Position numbers and translations under genes: made by a program. A stretch of DNA of 7,350 nucleotides from positions 1-7,350 of the forward strand of contig JAJAZO010000179.1 in NCBI GenBank assembly GCA_026785745.1, in the 5' to 3' direction. The notes below the pieces were generated by a model that saw only the letters and a list, made by a program, of their open reading frames with translations, had not been told where the DNA came from and ran no database searches. Below, piece after piece: positions 5,837 to 7,350 of this stretch. This DNA comes from Chitinophagaceae bacterium (GTDB taxonomy: Bacteria > Bacteroidota > Bacteroidia > Chitinophagales > Chitinophagaceae). Every line of letters starts with the position of its first letter. Within the stretch, counting starts at the first letter, position 1.

Positions 5837-6592
5837 ATGAACTGGAATTCAGTAATGGGCCTTATCTCATCGATAGCCCTTTTCCTTCCCATCTTTTTCA
5901 TCCTTGCCTTCCGGCTGGGTGGATACAGAACCTTTCCTGCTTTATTATGCTATTATGTAATTGTTTTTGTTTACAACCTGCTTACGCAAGGCTATATCAA
6001 TGCAGGCACTGACATTATTCATAACTGGAACATCAGCAACAACCTACTAGATGCACCATTGATGCTGACGTTTCTTACTTATTTCAGTACCTCCCCGGCT
6101 TTTTCAAAGAAGATGAGGATTACCATTTGTTCCGTCATTGGTTTTGAAATAGCAGTAGTGTTGCTGAAAGGTTATACAACAGATGCTATCACCATTATTC
6201 TTGGACCGGCTTTGCTTACTGTAGTTTTCTTTTGTGCTTACTTCTTTATCCACCAGACAAAAATTACTATTACACACCATAAGGCAATGGGTAAAGCCAT
6301 CATTGCTGCTTCCCTGCTTTTTGCTTACGGCTGTTATACCATCATTTACCTGATGTACTATGTTTTTAAAACACCATATGTAGCTGACACCTTCCTGGTT
6401 TATTTCCTGGTGGCCACTTTTTCCTCCTTGCTGATGTGTGCCGGCATTATCATTGAAAGAAAAAGGGTACAAAAATTAAACGAGTTGTTACAGACAAGAA
6501 AAGAGTTATCTGAATTGTATAAAGAAGACACAAAAAAGGCCGCCCCGTTAAGGACAGCCATGTTAGATTTTGATAAAGACCAGTGGAGTTAA
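5837..6592 (+). CDS. Seven-helix integral membrane protein of unknown function
   Basis: A 251-residue protein I cannot assign to a characterised family. Hydrophobic segments lie at about 6-26, 33-53, 67-85, 95-112, 118-139, 152-177 and 184-206, giving seven probable inner-membrane helices. A cytoplasmic tail of about 45 residues follows; its start (207-232, IERKRVQKLNELLQTRKELSELYKED) is charged with heptad-like leucines and may form a short coiled coil. The arrangement, seven helices then a helical linker, recalls the sensor half of 7TM-type membrane receptors but no kinase, cyclase or other output domain is attached. No catalytic motif is apparent. The ATG at 5837 is the first in frame before the first helix. 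The gene is flanked by genes on the opposite strand, so context says nothing about its job; its stop overlaps that of the acyl-CoA dehydrogenase gene. A real gene, but function unknown. Confidence 0.82.
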   Translation: MNWNSVMGLISSIALFLPIFFILAFRLGGYRTFPALLCYYVIVFVYNLLTQGYINAGTDIIHNWNISNNLLDAPLMLTFLTYFSTSPAFSKKMRITICSVIGFEIAVVLLKGYTTDAITIILGPALLTVVFFCAYFFIHQTKITITHHKAMGKAIIAASLLFAYGCYTIIYLMYYVFKTPYVADTFLVYFLVATFSSLLMCAGIIIERKRVQKLNELLQTRKELSELYKEDTKKAAPLRTAMLDFDKDQWS

Positions 6593-7350
6593 AAACAATA
6601 TTTACCTTCTGCTATCATTTTATCAGCAATTCGTCGCCTTGCATCTTTTGAATTAAAAGGTTCTGCTTTTGTAAAACGTTTTAATCCCATTAATATCATT
6701 CGCTGCTCATCGCCATCTGAAAAGGCATTCACCGCATCTTTTCCTGATTTATTTACTTTGTCTGCTGCATCATAGAGATAAGTCCGCATAATGTCAAGAT
6801 GAAGCTGACAAGCCACCTCTCCTTTTTGGTCCACCATCTTCATTACTCTTAACAGCACACTTTCTGCATTAAAGGTTTCAATAGCCATATCAGCAATATT
6901 CATCAGCACTTCCTGTTCGCCTTCTATTTTCATCATCAGTTTTTGTACTGCTGCGCCAGATGTCAACAGGATTGCTTTCTTGAGGTTGGCAACTAATTTT
7001 CTTTCTTTTGCAAACGGTGCATCATCTTCTGCACCGAAGTCAGGAATACTCATCAGTTCCTTTTGTATTGCCATTGCAGGGCCCATCAAATCCAACCGGC
7101 CACCCATTGCTCTTTTCAGGGTCATATCTAATGTAAGAAGACGATTAATTTCATTCGTTCCTTCATAGATGCGGTTGATGCGGCTGTCACGATAAGCTCT
7201 TGAAATATTATACTCTGCGCTGAAACCATTACCACCATGTACCTGCACACCTTCATCCACCACATAGTCCAGCACTTCACTGCCATATACCTTCAGCATC
7301 GCACATTCAATAGCAAATTCTTCTGCACCACCCAGCAATGCTTCGCTTTC
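6589..7350 (-). CDS. Acyl-CoA dehydrogenase (VLCAD-like), C-terminal 253 residues; start lies beyond window
   Basis: The frame is open to the right edge, so the N-terminal and FAD-binding beta domains are outside. The visible part begins in the C-terminal helical domain: GVQVHGGNGFSAEYNISRAYRD (34-55 of the fragment) is the family's flavin and dimer-contact signature, followed by INRIYEGTNEINR (58-70), where E63 in YEGT is at the position of the catalytic base of medium-chain acyl-CoA dehydrogenase. About 180 further residues follow, much more than in a 380-residue short- or medium-chain enzyme, and match the extra C-terminal domain of very-long-chain-type enzymes of about 600 residues. It catalyses the first, FAD-dependent step of fatty-acid beta-oxidation, passing electrons to an electron-transfer flavoprotein. 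Chain length preference is inferred from architecture only. The TTG at 7338 is an internal leucine codon, not a start. Partner beta-oxidation genes, if any, would lie upstream outside the window. Confidence 0.95.
   Translation of the reverse strand, partial: ESEALLGGAEEFAIECAMLKVYGSEVLDYVVDEGVQVHGGNGFSAEYNISRAYRDSRINRIYEGTNEINRLLTLDMTLKRAMGGRLDLMGPAMAIQKELMSIPDFGAEDDAPFAKERKLVANLKKAILLTSGAAVQKLMMKIEGEQEVLMNIADMAIETFNAESVLLRVMKMVDQKGEVACQLHLDIMRTYLYDAADKVNKSGKDAVNAFSDGDEQRMILMGLKRFTKAEPFNSKDARRRIADKMIAEGKYCF

Overview
The window most likely comes from a Bacteroidota chromosome, probably Chitinophagaceae or a relative. This rests on the character of the proteins (KorB, a VLCAD-like acyl-CoA dehydrogenase, a small diheme cytochrome, a four-helix-bundle/IVS protein), on the AT-rich spacers, on the lack of clear Shine-Dalgarno sequences, and on several TAnnTTTG-type -7 promoter elements. 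The genus call is an inference from remembered families, not a search.

Layout from left to right. (1) Positions 1-1797, minus strand: a two-component operon, with an OmpR-type response regulator followed by a sensor histidine kinase that runs off the left edge; the two overlap as TGATG. (2) Positions 1932-1952: an intrinsic terminator just past the next gene. (3) Positions 1975-3003, minus: the beta subunit of a 2-oxoacid:ferredoxin oxidoreductase, without its alpha subunit next to it. (4) Positions 3041-3550: a four-helix-bundle (23S-IVS-like) gene between two oppositely oriented arrays of a degenerate 7-base repeat, ATTGNNN. (5) Positions 3539-3895, minus: an AhpD/carboxymuconolactone-decarboxylase-like protein, with a 15-base palindrome inside its coding region just before the CxxC motif. 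(6) Positions 4061-4459, plus: a small membrane-anchored or exported cytochrome with two CxxCH motifs. (7) Positions 4456-5640, minus: an exported zinc N-acetylmuramoyl-L-alanine amidase. (8) Positions 5837-6592, plus: a seven-helix membrane protein of unknown function. (9) Positions 6589-7350, minus: the C-terminal part of an acyl-CoA dehydrogenase that enters from the right edge.

Most of this is ordinary core metabolism, envelope and signalling content, and the genes do not form one pathway. KorB, the acyl-CoA dehydrogenase and the cytochrome fit an organism that oxidises organic and fatty acids and respires. The amidase belongs to cell-wall turnover.

The part that deserves attention is 3041-3550. 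Each flank reads, from the inside outward, GACTTGA, two bases, then four or five ATTGNNN heptads and a final ATT. The flanks are inverted relative to each other around the four-helix-bundle gene. The right array supplies the last codons and stop of the AhpD-like gene. The left array supplies a plausible -33 element for korB. This looks like a small cassette that has settled between two genes and been adopted by both, but mobility is inferred, not shown.
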